64,000 bases of DNA from Pelagibacterales bacterium SAG-MED43. GTDB lineage: Bacteria; Pseudomonadota; Alphaproteobacteria; Pelagibacterales; Pelagibacteraceae. Each line of letters begins with the position of its first letter. Within the stretch, counting starts at the first letter, position 1. The DNA lies in contig JACWEK010000003.1 of the NCBI GenBank assembly GCA_014653535.1, positions 1 to 64,000 of the forward strand, in the 5' to 3' direction. The translations under genes were made by a program, and so were the position numbers. A model generated the notes under the pieces. It saw only the letters and a program-made list of their open reading frames with translations, did not search any database and was not told where the DNA came from. Below, one piece after another: positions 19,060-27,932 of this stretch.

Positions 19060-19536
19060 ATGAAAAAAATTATAATAACTTTAACATTTACAATTATTTC
19101 TACAATGGCTTTTGCTAATTCGGGGAAATTTAACGCAAGCGGTATGGGATCATGGGAAATGAATATCATGAACGCTGGTAATGGTAATATGGCAATTACT
19201 TACGATGGAAATGCTGGGCTAGCAGATAAAGAACCTAATAGTATATTTGATAAATCTACTATGAATTGTGTTGGAGGACTTACATTAGTAAGTGGAAAAT
19301 TTGATGATGAAACAGGTATGTGCACTTTTTATTTAGCTGATGGTGAAAAAGTATTCATGAATTACAAAGGTAAAGGCACTGGTGGTCAAGGAGGATCTGG
19401 AACTTTTAAAATTATTGGAGGAACTGGAAAATATGAAAAAATTTCAGGAACTGGTTTTTCTAGCAGACAGAATCTTAAAGGCAAAGAAGGATTTGCTCAT
19501 TCAATGAATCAAATGAGTGGTGAGTACACATATTAA
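19060..19536 (+). CDS. hypothetical secreted protein (possibly allene-oxide-cyclase-barrel-like)
   Basis: SD aaggag; signal peptide; Gly-rich beta pattern GKGTGGQGGSGTFKIIGGTGKYEKISGTG. Confidence 0.7.
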   Translation: MKKIIITLTFTIISTMAFANSGKFNASGMGSWEMNIMNAGNGNMAITYDGNAGLADKEPNSIFDKSTMNCVGGLTLVSGKFDDETGMCTFYLADGEKVFMNYKGKGTGGQGGSGTFKIIGGTGKYEKISGTGFSSRQNLKGKEGFAHSMNQMSGEYTY

Positions 19537-19559
19537 ATTAATTAACGAAAGGAGAAAAA

Positions 19560-19844
19560 ATGGAAAAAGAAATGTTAGTAGTTGCTAAATTAAAAGAAGG
19601 TATGTTTGAAAAATTTATGGGTTTCATGCAATCACCAGAAGGTTTAGCGGAAAGAGCTAAAGTTGCGGTAGTAGAAAAAACTATTGGAACAGTAACACCA
19701 GATAAAAGCACCGTAATGTTCAAGATATTTTGTACTGATGAACCTGCGTTACACAAATTTATTGAAGGAACTGAAGTATCAAAACCTGTCATGGATGCTG
19801 TTTTAGATAGCTATTCGATCTATGATTTAACAAAAGTAAAATAG
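19560..19844 (+). CDS. hypothetical small protein (dimeric alpha/beta-barrel-like)
   Basis: SD aaaggag; MEKEMLVVAKLKEGMFEKFMGFMQSPEGLAERAK. Confidence 0.7.
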   Translation: MEKEMLVVAKLKEGMFEKFMGFMQSPEGLAERAKVAVVEKTIGTVTPDKSTVMFKIFCTDEPALHKFIEGTEVSKPVMDAVLDSYSIYDLTKVK

Positions 19845-19851
19845 GAAAAAT

Positions 19852-20142
19852 ATGAAAAACTATATAGTAACACACACTTTTAAGTCAAAAGAAGCTAAAG
19901 CTAAAATGATAGAAGTTACTGGTTCGATGTCTATGGAAGACATGACTAAAGCAATGACTAGTGATAACGCAAAATGTCAAATGAGCTGGATCACGCCAGG
20001 TGATAACTTAACAATGTTTTGTTGGTGGAAAGGTACTGATCCTGATGCAATTAATAAACAGTTAGAATCTATGAACGATTTCTACGAACCTCATAAATTT
20101 GTTGAGTGTACAGATGATATTATAGATTTTAATGCTAAATAA
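19852..20142 (+). CDS. hypothetical small protein (ferredoxin-like fold suspected)
   Basis: MKNYIVTHTFKSKEAKAKMIEVTGSMSMEDMTK; 7-nt spacer from the preceding gene. Confidence 0.7.
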   Translation: MKNYIVTHTFKSKEAKAKMIEVTGSMSMEDMTKAMTSDNAKCQMSWITPGDNLTMFCWWKGTDPDAINKQLESMNDFYEPHKFVECTDDIIDFNAK

Positions 20143-20176
20143 AAATACCTAAACTTTGACTCAATAAGGAGAAACA

Positions 20177-20488
20177 ATGAAAGTAATTTATACTAGAACA
20201 ATGAGAGTGAAAGATGACGGTTTAGGAAAAGCAATGGAAATTGGAAAAGGATTAGCGGCAGTTAGAAAAAAACATTATCCTAACCATGATGTCTATTTTT
20301 CTTTTCAAATGGGTGGAGATCCAAGAACAATAAGAGAAACTTTAATTGGATCTATGTTTGAAGGTGATAATGACGCTGACGCTAAAATGTCTGCAGATCC
20401 TGAATATATAAAACTTCAAGAGCAATTAAAAGATGTTGCTATAGAAGGAACTATTGAAGATGAGATCAGACCGATCTTTAGTGAATAA
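20177..20488 (+). CDS. hypothetical small protein (dimeric alpha/beta-barrel-like)
   Basis: SD aaggag; MKVIYTRTMRVKDDGLGKAMEIGKGLAAVRKKHYP. Confidence 0.7.
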   Translation: MKVIYTRTMRVKDDGLGKAMEIGKGLAAVRKKHYPNHDVYFSFQMGGDPRTIRETLIGSMFEGDNDADAKMSADPEYIKLQEQLKDVAIEGTIEDEIRPIFSE

Positions 20489-20515
20489 ATTTAACAAAGG
20501 ATTAAGGAAATAGTA

Positions 20516-20932
20516 ATGATAGATAAATTTGGTGGAATATTTTACTTAGCAATTTTTATAATTCATTTTATAGGTTATGCTTTTTATGGATTTAGATGTG
20601 TTGTCCAAACTCAAACTTTTTTGGATAAATATGGGATCGATGCTACAGGCGCAGGTGTAGTTAGATTTTTTGGATGTTTTTTTATCGGTTCAACTGTGAT
20701 GGCAATTTATGTGGGATTTATTAGACCAAATGGTTTGGAAGCAACTTGGGCATTCTTTAATTTAGTATTTTTACAAAACCTATGTGCTTTTATTGTTGGT
20801 TTTTATAGTACTAAAATAAATAAACTTGGACATACAGATAAAACTTCGGATGAAGCAATTTATGGCCCATTAGCGCATACTATTTTAAGTGCTGTACTTT
20901 GTTACGGTTTAGCTGATAAAATCTACGTTTAA
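20516..20932 (+). CDS. hypothetical membrane protein
   Basis: SD-like aagga; about four hydrophobic segments (FYLAIFIIHFIGYAFYGF, FFIGSTVMAIYVGFI, LQNLCAFIVGFY, ILSAVLCYGLA). Confidence 0.7.
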   Translation: MIDKFGGIFYLAIFIIHFIGYAFYGFRCVVQTQTFLDKYGIDATGAGVVRFFGCFFIGSTVMAIYVGFIRPNGLEATWAFFNLVFLQNLCAFIVGFYSTKINKLGHTDKTSDEAIYGPLAHTILSAVLCYGLADKIYV

Positions 20933-20947
20933 ATAAAAGGAGATGTT

Positions 20948-21298
20948 ATGGCAGGAGTAGAAGTGAAAACTTTTGAAAAAGCAGATGAAGTTAATAATAA
21001 TTTTAATAATGCAAAAATTGAAGCAGTAAAAGTTGGAAACCAGAGGGTAATGAAACTTACATTGCAACCTGGATGGAAATGGTCAAAAGATATTAAACCA
21101 ACAGTTGGGGGTGATAGCTGCCAGGCAACACATCTTGGTGTAATTGTTTCAGGAGCTGTTTGCGCAAAACATAATGATGGAACTGAACTAACTTATAAAG
21201 CTGGAGACGCATATTCTATTCAGCCTGGACATGATGGATGGGTAGTAGGAAATGAACCAGCTGTTGTTTACGAGTTTCACGGAATGTGGGGCGAATAA
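20948..21298 (+). CDS. cupin-domain protein
   Basis: SD aaaggag; LQPGWKWSKDIKP...HLGVIVSGAVCAKHNDGTELTYKAGDAYSIQPGHDGWVVGNEPAVVYEFHG. Confidence 0.85.
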   Translation: MAGVEVKTFEKADEVNNNFNNAKIEAVKVGNQRVMKLTLQPGWKWSKDIKPTVGGDSCQATHLGVIVSGAVCAKHNDGTELTYKAGDAYSIQPGHDGWVVGNEPAVVYEFHGMWGE

Positions 21299-21618
21299 TG
21301 TCAATAATAGAAAAAATGACTAAAATAGTGAATGAAGGTGATACCGCTGGAGCAGAAGAATTAATACATGATGACTATCAATTTTTAATGCATTCATCTG
21401 GTAAAAGCTTAACTAAGAAAGATGTAGTTGGTTGGGTTGGTATGAAAGATGTTAAAAAAAGTAATTTAAGAGTACTTTTTGAAAATGATGAAGTTGGTTT
21501 CGAACATGCAATGGTAACTTTTAATGATGGTAATAAAGAAGCTGTTATGACTTATTATAAGTTTAAAGATGGAAAGGTAGCATACCAAGAAACAGGAGCT
21601 ACTAAACTACCAAAATAA
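21286..21618 (+). CDS. SnoaL/NTF2-like protein
   Basis: Overlaps the end of the cupin gene; KIVNEGDTAGAEELIHDDYQFLMHSSGKSLTKKDVVGWV ... MTYYKFKDGKVAYQE. Confidence 0.75.
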   Translation: MGRIMSIIEKMTKIVNEGDTAGAEELIHDDYQFLMHSSGKSLTKKDVVGWVGMKDVKKSNLRVLFENDEVGFEHAMVTFNDGNKEAVMTYYKFKDGKVAYQETGATKLPK

Positions 21619-21635
21619 AGTATAATCTTTATTTA

Positions 21636-21857
21636 ATGTTTCCTAAAAAATATCATAACTTTTTATTTATACTGGTTATGGGTTTTACAATGAGTTTACT
21701 TATGACCTTAATAATTACATACGTGAATACTGGTATAGATGGTGGTTACTTAAATAGATTTTTAAAAGCTTGGGCTGTAGGGCTTCCTATCGCAATATCT
21801 ACAGCTTTATTGGTTGGTCCCTTTGCAAAAAAGTTTGTGGATAAAATTACTAAATAA
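21636..21857 (+). CDS. DUF2798-like small membrane protein
   Basis: MFPKKYHNFLFILVMGFTMSLLMTLIITYVNTGIDGGYLNRFLKAWAVGLPIAISTALLVGPFAKK. Confidence 0.7.
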   Translation: MFPKKYHNFLFILVMGFTMSLLMTLIITYVNTGIDGGYLNRFLKAWAVGLPIAISTALLVGPFAKKFVDKITK

Positions 21858-21872
21858 GAATAATCTTAACTT

Positions 21873-22208
21873 ATGGGTAACATCTCGGCATACATTGTGC
21901 TTATAATAGCTGTCATACTAGGCACTGCAGCTAACGGATTTGCTAAAGGTGCTCAAGGCTTCACCATATTTATTCCTAGTATATTAACAGCAATAACAAT
22001 TGTTGGGTGTATGTATACTTTATCAATTGTAATGAAATCAATTCCTGTTGGAATAACTTATGCATCATTTGCAGGTTTATGTATTATTGCAACTTCAATT
22101 GTTGGCATTTATAAGTTTAATCAAATGCCAGATCTTTATACAATGGTAGGGCTATTTTTAATAATTTCTGGTGTATTAATAGTAAATCTTTTAGGAAAAA
22201 CAAATTAA
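21873..22208 (+). CDS. SMR/EmrE-family small membrane protein
   Basis: Four TMs; IPVGITYASFAGLCIIATSIVGIYKFNQMPDLYTMVGLFLIISGVLIVNLL aligns with EmrE C-terminal half. Confidence 0.8.
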   Translation: MGNISAYIVLIIAVILGTAANGFAKGAQGFTIFIPSILTAITIVGCMYTLSIVMKSIPVGITYASFAGLCIIATSIVGIYKFNQMPDLYTMVGLFLIISGVLIVNLLGKTN

Positions 22209-22219
22209 AACTTAAATAA

Positions 22220-23026
22220 TTATTTTGAAACAGGTTTTAAAATTTTAAGCATTTTGTTGTGGAGACTTTTATTTGCTGAACAAATTATATTTCCACCCTT
22301 TTTAGCATCGTCATTTTTCCAAGTCGTAACTATACCTCCTGCTGCTCTAATTATTGGCATCAATGCGTGAATATCCCAAATTTTATTTCCACATTGAATA
22401 ACAATATCAAGTTTACCTTCTGCAAAATGAGAGTAACTTAAAGCATCTGCACAAGGAAATTGCATTCGTTTTAATATTTGGGGTATTTTTTTTTGTTGAT
22501 TTAAAGATAGACTACCATGAAAAGCTGCTGATAATTTCATATTTGAAAAAGTTGCCTTACTATTAATTTTTATTCTTCTTTTTTTTCCATTTTCTGAAAC
22601 ATAAGCTGAATTTAACGAGGTATTAAAATAGTATTTTTTAAGTATTGGAAAATTCGCAAGGCCTACAACAGGATTGCCTTTGTAATTTAATGATATTAAA
22701 TTACTCCATGTTGGATTACCTATGACAAAAGATCTAGTTCCATCAATTGGGTCAATCACCCAAGAATAATTACTTTTTTTTTTGTTATGACCAAATTCTT
22801 CACCTATCACTTGGTGAGTAGGAAATCTTTTTTTAATTTCTTTAGTTATATATTTCTCAAATGCTTTATCAGCACTAGTGACTGGATCATACCCTTTTCC
22901 CCCAAGTTTATTTGATACTTTGAAAGGCTTATTCAATTTTAAGTAATAAAATTTATTTAACTTTTTTGCTAAGTTTTCAATAAATTTGGAATAAATCTTA
23001 TAATCTGAGCTTTTTATTTTAAACAT
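22220..23026 (-). CDS. inositol monophosphatase family (histidinol-phosphatase-like)
   Basis: DPVTSADKAFEKYI, GEEFG, WVIDPIDGTRSFVIGNPTW, WDIHALMPIIRAAGG. Confidence 0.88.
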   Translation of the reverse strand: MFKIKSSDYKIYSKFIENLAKKLNKFYYLKLNKPFKVSNKLGGKGYDPVTSADKAFEKYITKEIKKRFPTHQVIGEEFGHNKKKSNYSWVIDPIDGTRSFVIGNPTWSNLISLNYKGNPVVGLANFPILKKYYFNTSLNSAYVSENGKKRRIKINSKATFSNMKLSAAFHGSLSLNQQKKIPQILKRMQFPCADALSYSHFAEGKLDIVIQCGNKIWDIHALMPIIRAAGGIVTTWKNDDAKKGGNIICSANKSLHNKMLKILKPVSK

Positions 23027-23069
23027 TTTATCCTATTACTATCTTATTAGTATTCATTAAAGCTTAAAT

Positions 23070-23657
23070 TTATTTTATGGAAATCTTTTCTATTTGTCTT
23101 TCTGCATCTTTGATTGATTTTTCATAATCCAATGCCATTTGATCTGCACTTACTACTTCAACTTTTTCTATTCCAAAAAAATTCAAAATAAATTTAAGCC
23201 AAGGAGTTAAAAAATCTTCATTACTATTCAGTTTTGTACCTCCAGATGTAATTACTAAATAAGCACGTTTATTTTTCAATAATCCCTCTCTTCTACCGTC
23301 AGGTTTAAATTTAAAAGTTTCTCCAATTCGAGCAGCAAGATCTGACCAAGCTTTTAAAGTTGCTGGAGGGCCATAATTATAAATTGGAGCAGATATTATA
23401 ATAATATCACTTTCCTTCAGTTCTTTCACTAAGGTATCCGACAATTCAAACATTTTTTTATGATGTTGCGTTTGATCTTTTTCAGCAATTTTCATACCAG
23501 ACTCTGTTAAGCCTGATACAAAAACCATTTCATCATCTAAATCTCTATAAATAACTTCATCATCTGGTTTTTTTATTTTATCTAATAATTTTTTAGCCAG
23601 TGCTCTTGAAGTGGATCCTTCTTTTCTAGCACTGGAGTCTATTTGATAAATTTTCAT
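23070..23657 (-). CDS. FMN-dependent NADH-azoreductase/flavodoxin-fold NAD(P)H dehydrogenase
   Basis: IDSSARKEGSTSRALAKKLL, SAPIYNYGPPATLKAWSD, VITSGG. Confidence 0.85.
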   Translation of the reverse strand: MKIYQIDSSARKEGSTSRALAKKLLDKIKKPDDEVIYRDLDDEMVFVSGLTESGMKIAEKDQTQHHKKMFELSDTLVKELKESDIIIISAPIYNYGPPATLKAWSDLAARIGETFKFKPDGRREGLLKNKRAYLVITSGGTKLNSNEDFLTPWLKFILNFFGIEKVEVVSADQMALDYEKSIKDAERQIEKISIK

Positions 23658-23666
23658 AAATTAATT

Positions 23667-24374
23667 TTATCCAAATTTTTGCATAAAAGGGAATATTTCA
23701 ATAATATAAAAACCAATAATCTGCAATTGGTTTGTTAAAATTAGAATACCTGTAATTAATAATATTATTCCTCCAATTTTTGAGACTAAGTTTATATTCC
23801 TCCTAAAATTTTTAGATAAAAGTAAAAACCTTTGAATTAAATAGCCTGACAATATAAATGGTAGAGTAAGACCTAAGGAGTAAGATATTAGCAACATTAC
23901 TGCTTTAGCTAATGTTTCCTCTATAGAAGCTAAGGCTAATATAGAGCCTAATATAGGTCCAATGCAAGGTGTCCATCCAAAACCAAAAGCGAGACCAATA
24001 ATATATGGAAAGAATATATTTTTAGACTCCCTTGTATCAAATCTTTTTTCAAAGTTTAGATATGGAATATTGATAACTCCAATTAGTTGAAACGAAAAAA
24101 TTATTATAATGATTCCAGCTATCAGTCTTAGAATTTCAGAGTTTTGTAAAAATAACTGACCCAATAAAGAAGCAGAGGCTCCAAAAATTATAAAAACAGT
24201 AGAAAAACCAAAGCAAAATAAAAGTAGAGGAAAAATATTTATTTTTTTAGAATTGATTACTTCTTGAAGAGATTGACCAGATACATAAGAAATATATCCT
24301 GGTATTAATGGTAAAACGCATGGGGATAAAAAGCTCAAGAGTCCAGCTCCAAATGAAATCGTTAACTCAATCAT
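23667..24374 (-). CDS. ccdA: cytochrome c biogenesis protein CcdA
   Basis: FGAGLLSFLSPCVLPLIPGYISYVSG, AFGFGWTPCIGPILGSIL. Confidence 0.92.
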   Translation of the reverse strand: MIELTISFGAGLLSFLSPCVLPLIPGYISYVSGQSLQEVINSKKINIFPLLLFCFGFSTVFIIFGASASLLGQLFLQNSEILRLIAGIIIIIFSFQLIGVINIPYLNFEKRFDTRESKNIFFPYIIGLAFGFGWTPCIGPILGSILALASIEETLAKAVMLLISYSLGLTLPFILSGYLIQRFLLLSKNFRRNINLVSKIGGIILLITGILILTNQLQIIGFYIIEIFPFMQKFG

Positions 24375-27062
24375 TTAACCTGTATTTTTCATCGCAGCAG
24401 AAATACCTGCTATAGAAGTTAAAAGCGCATCTTCTAAAAATTTTTTATTTTGAATATTTTGACTATTCTTTAATTTCTTTATCACTATTGGTTGAATAAT
24501 ATTTAAAACCTCTGAATATATATTCCTTACAATTATTGATTTTCTAAATTGTTTTCTAGAGTTCATTATTTCTTTAGGAGTAATATTTTTATTTAAACTT
24601 TTAATAACATCAAATTGAAATCTTAATTTTCTTCCGACTCTTTTTAAACTTTCATCAGCTAAATGCTCTTCATAAATTTTTGATATCTCAGGATCAGCTT
24701 TCGAAATAACCATATCCAACATATCAAGCATAGAGTTAAAAAAGGGCCAGTTTCTCTCCATATCATATAAAGTTTTTCTAAATTGTTTAATGTATGAATA
24801 TCTTAGTGCCTCAGCGCTGCCTAGCCAGGCGGGTAACATTAATCTAATTTGTGTCCACGCAAAAACCCAAGGTATTGCTCTTAAGCTTTTTATATTATCA
24901 ACATTTTTTCTTTTTGACGGTCTTGATCCAATTGAGAGTTTTCCTAATGCTCTATGTGGAGTTACAGTTTTAAAATATTTTATAAAATCTGAACTTTGAT
25001 TTATATTTTTTCTATATGAATTTTTTGATATTTCAGACATTTTTTCTATCAATGATCTCCAGTCTTTTTTTGGATATGGAGGTGGATTTAGTGTAGCTGC
25101 AGTTACTGCTCCTATATAACTACATAGATTATATTTTGCTAAAGGCTCATAACCATATTTTTGCTGTATAACTTCTCCCTGATCTGTAATTCTGATTTTT
25201 CCATTAACAGAGTTGGGTGGTTGAGATCTTAAGGTAGCTTGAATCGGACCACCTCCTCTTCCTGCAGATCCACCTCTACCATGGAAGAAAACAATATTTA
25301 TGTTAAATTTTTTTCCTAATTTTAATATTTCCTCTTGAGCTTTATACTGATGCCAACTAGCACAAATTTTTCCTGCATCTTTACTAGAATCCGAATAACC
25401 AATCATTACTTCTTGGTTATTTTTAATTAACTTTCGGTACCAAGATTGTGAAAATAAACTTTCCATAATCCCTTTTGCATTGATTAAATCATCCAAGGTT
25501 TCAAATAATGGTACAACTCTTAACCTATTTTTGATATTTGCTTCCTTTTGCAAAAAAGATACCGACAAGATATCTGATGCTGAAGTTGTCATTGATATAA
25601 CATATGCTCCTAAACATTCAGGAGGTTCACTAGCTAATATCTTAAATGTAGACCAAACCTCTTTATTTTCTTTATTCTTAAATTTAAACTTATTAATATT
25701 AGTTTTTTTACTTAATAGGTGTAATTTTAAAAAATTTATTTTTTCTTTTTCACTCATCTCAAGATAATTTTTATTATATTTTCTTTTAACAAATTCAGAG
25801 ATCAATTGACTATGCCTTGAAGACTCTTGTCTAATATCTAGTCTTGCAAGATTGATACCAAAACATTTTGCTCTTCTCATCAAATCCAACAATTCGCCAC
25901 TTGCTATATTCTCATTTTGGTTTTGTTCAAGAGACTCTCTAACTACTCTTAATGGTTTTAATATTTCCTCGCGCGAACTTAAAAGTTTTTTTTGATCTAG
26001 AGGTTTTTTATTTACTAGATGTTGTTCAATAGCTCTATGGGTTATCCTCATCTTATTTCTAAGAGGTCTCAAAAAAACTCTATAGGGTTCATAAGATTTG
26101 CCAACTTTATTTTTTATTTTCTTTGAGCATTTTTCCATCGAGTATGATCTAATTATTTTTGTAAGAGTCTTTTCATACAATTTAGCAGCTTCCCATCTTG
26201 ATAATAAGATTACTTTTCTAGTAACATCTGAAGTAACATTTGGATTGCCATCTCTATCACCACCCATCCACGATCCAAACTCAATTGGATTAAAATTTTT
26301 TGGTAATCCTTTATCCATATTTTGAACAAAAATTGAATTTAATCTTCTATAGACTTTTGGAATAGTATCCCATAGACTATCTTCAATTATAGCAAGGCCC
26401 CATCTTGCTTCATCAAATGGAGATGGTTTTACTCTTTTTAAATCATCTGTATTCCAAATTATTGTCAATTCATCAAAAAGTTTTTTATCCAAAATTTTTA
26501 TTTTTGAGGGAAAATTTTTCAAAAGGTCTCTCTGTTCAAGAATCTCGATTATCCTATGATATTTTTGAATTAAAGTTCTTCTTTTTACTTCTGTCGGATG
26601 AGCAGTTAAGACTATACCAATATTTAAATTTTTTGCAGTATTATAAATTTTATTTTCTGAAATATTTTTATTATTAAAAAGATCTTCAAATATTTCCTCA
26701 ATAAACAAATTATTATTTGATAATTTTTTTTTACTATTTTCATACTCATTTAAAATTCTAGATACATCAATTAATTCAGCTAGATTAATAAAATTCATAA
26801 AATGTTTAAATGCCCGAGTTAATTTAAATGTATTTTTTGGACTTAGATTTTTAATTGCTCTAATTACTTTTCGATTAGTTTGATTTGGGTTTGGATTTGT
26901 TTTATTTGCTTTAGATAACTTTCTTATTTTCTCGACTAATTCGAAAAAAATTTGTCCTTCTTGTTCTTTAATAACTTTTCCTAAGATGTTGCCTAAATAC
27001 CTAACATCTTCCCTAAGAAGTTTTGTGGGTATCCTTTCGTAATATAAATCTCTTTTTTGCAT
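24375..27062 (-). CDS. ppc: phosphoenolpyruvate carboxylase
   Basis: VLTAHPTEVKRRT, GSWMGGDRDGNPNVT, IGYSDSSKDAGK, FFHGRGGSAGRGGGP, ITDQGEVIQQKYG. Confidence 0.96.
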   Translation of the reverse strand: MQKRDLYYERIPTKLLREDVRYLGNILGKVIKEQEGQIFFELVEKIRKLSKANKTNPNPNQTNRKVIRAIKNLSPKNTFKLTRAFKHFMNFINLAELIDVSRILNEYENSKKKLSNNNLFIEEIFEDLFNNKNISENKIYNTAKNLNIGIVLTAHPTEVKRRTLIQKYHRIIEILEQRDLLKNFPSKIKILDKKLFDELTIIWNTDDLKRVKPSPFDEARWGLAIIEDSLWDTIPKVYRRLNSIFVQNMDKGLPKNFNPIEFGSWMGGDRDGNPNVTSDVTRKVILLSRWEAAKLYEKTLTKIIRSYSMEKCSKKIKNKVGKSYEPYRVFLRPLRNKMRITHRAIEQHLVNKKPLDQKKLLSSREEILKPLRVVRESLEQNQNENIASGELLDLMRRAKCFGINLARLDIRQESSRHSQLISEFVKRKYNKNYLEMSEKEKINFLKLHLLSKKTNINKFKFKNKENKEVWSTFKILASEPPECLGAYVISMTTSASDILSVSFLQKEANIKNRLRVVPLFETLDDLINAKGIMESLFSQSWYRKLIKNNQEVMIGYSDSSKDAGKICASWHQYKAQEEILKLGKKFNINIVFFHGRGGSAGRGGGPIQATLRSQPPNSVNGKIRITDQGEVIQQKYGYEPLAKYNLCSYIGAVTAATLNPPPYPKKDWRSLIEKMSEISKNSYRKNINQSSDFIKYFKTVTPHRALGKLSIGSRPSKRKNVDNIKSLRAIPWVFAWTQIRLMLPAWLGSAEALRYSYIKQFRKTLYDMERNWPFFNSMLDMLDMVISKADPEISKIYEEHLADESLKRVGRKLRFQFDVIKSLNKNITPKEIMNSRKQFRKSIIVRNIYSEVLNIIQPIVIKKLKNSQNIQNKKFLEDALLTSIAGISAAMKNTG

Positions 27063-27089
27063 TAATTTTTAAATTTTAGATTAAGAAAT

Positions 27090-27932
27090 TCAGATACTAA
27101 CAATTTTTGAGTTTTGTTCACCAAGGTTATCTATTTTTAAATTTAATTTATCTCCATTTTTTAAAAATAATTGAGGTTTTTTACCCATTCCAACTCCTGG
27201 TGGTGTACCTGTGGTAATTATATCTCCAGGACATAATGTCATAAATTTACTAACGTAAGAGACAATTGTGTCAACATCAAAAATCATAGTCTTAGTATTT
27301 CCTGTCTGCATTCTCACTCCATTTAAATCTAATGACATATTTAAATCTTTTAAATTTGAAATTTCATCTTTTGTAACTAAATAAGGTCCAATTGGTCCAT
27401 AAGTGTCATGAGATTTTCCTTTAACCCACTGACCGGTATTTTCAATTTGCCACTCTCTTTCACTAACATCATTTACTAAACAGTATCCTAAAATATGTTC
27501 TTGTGATTTATCTTTACTTATATGCTTAGTTTCTTTAGCAATTATTATTCCAAGCTCAACTTCCCAATCTAGTTTTTTTGAATTTAAAACCATTTCAATA
27601 TTATCATTTGGACCATTGATAGAGCTGGTTGCCTTCATAAAAATTATTGGTTCAGAGGGTGGTTTTGCTCCTGTCTCAGCCGCATGATCAGAAAAATTTA
27701 ATCCTATACCTATAAACTTTGATGGTTTAGAAATGCATGATCCAATTCTGTTACTTTTTTCTAATTTTGGTAATTCAGATAAATTTATATTATTAATTTT
27801 TTCTATAGTTTTAAAATTTAGAGTATTAGGGTCTAGTTCATTTATTATTGAAGATAAATCTCTATAATTTCCATCACTGTCTATTATCGCAGGTTTTTCT
27901 TTTCCTTTATTTCCTAATCTCAACAGTTTCAT
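27090..27932 (-). CDS. fumarylacetoacetate hydrolase family protein
   Basis: KFIGIGLNFSDHAAETG, PIIFMKATSSI, DWEVELGIII, ITTGTPPGVGMG. Confidence 0.9.
   Translation of the reverse strand: MKLLRLGNKGKEKPAIIDSDGNYRDLSSIINELDPNTLNFKTIEKINNINLSELPKLEKSNRIGSCISKPSKFIGIGLNFSDHAAETGAKPPSEPIIFMKATSSINGPNDNIEMVLNSKKLDWEVELGIIIAKETKHISKDKSQEHILGYCLVNDVSEREWQIENTGQWVKGKSHDTYGPIGPYLVTKDEISNLKDLNMSLDLNGVRMQTGNTKTMIFDVDTIVSYVSKFMTLCPGDIITTGTPPGVGMGKKPQLFLKNGDKLNLKIDNLGEQNSKIVSI

Noticed and set aside
24790-26677. Plus-strand ORFs opposite ppc (24790-24999, 25480-25767, 26098-26325, 26405-26677)
   Set aside because: All within the highly conserved ppc gene; shadow ORFs.
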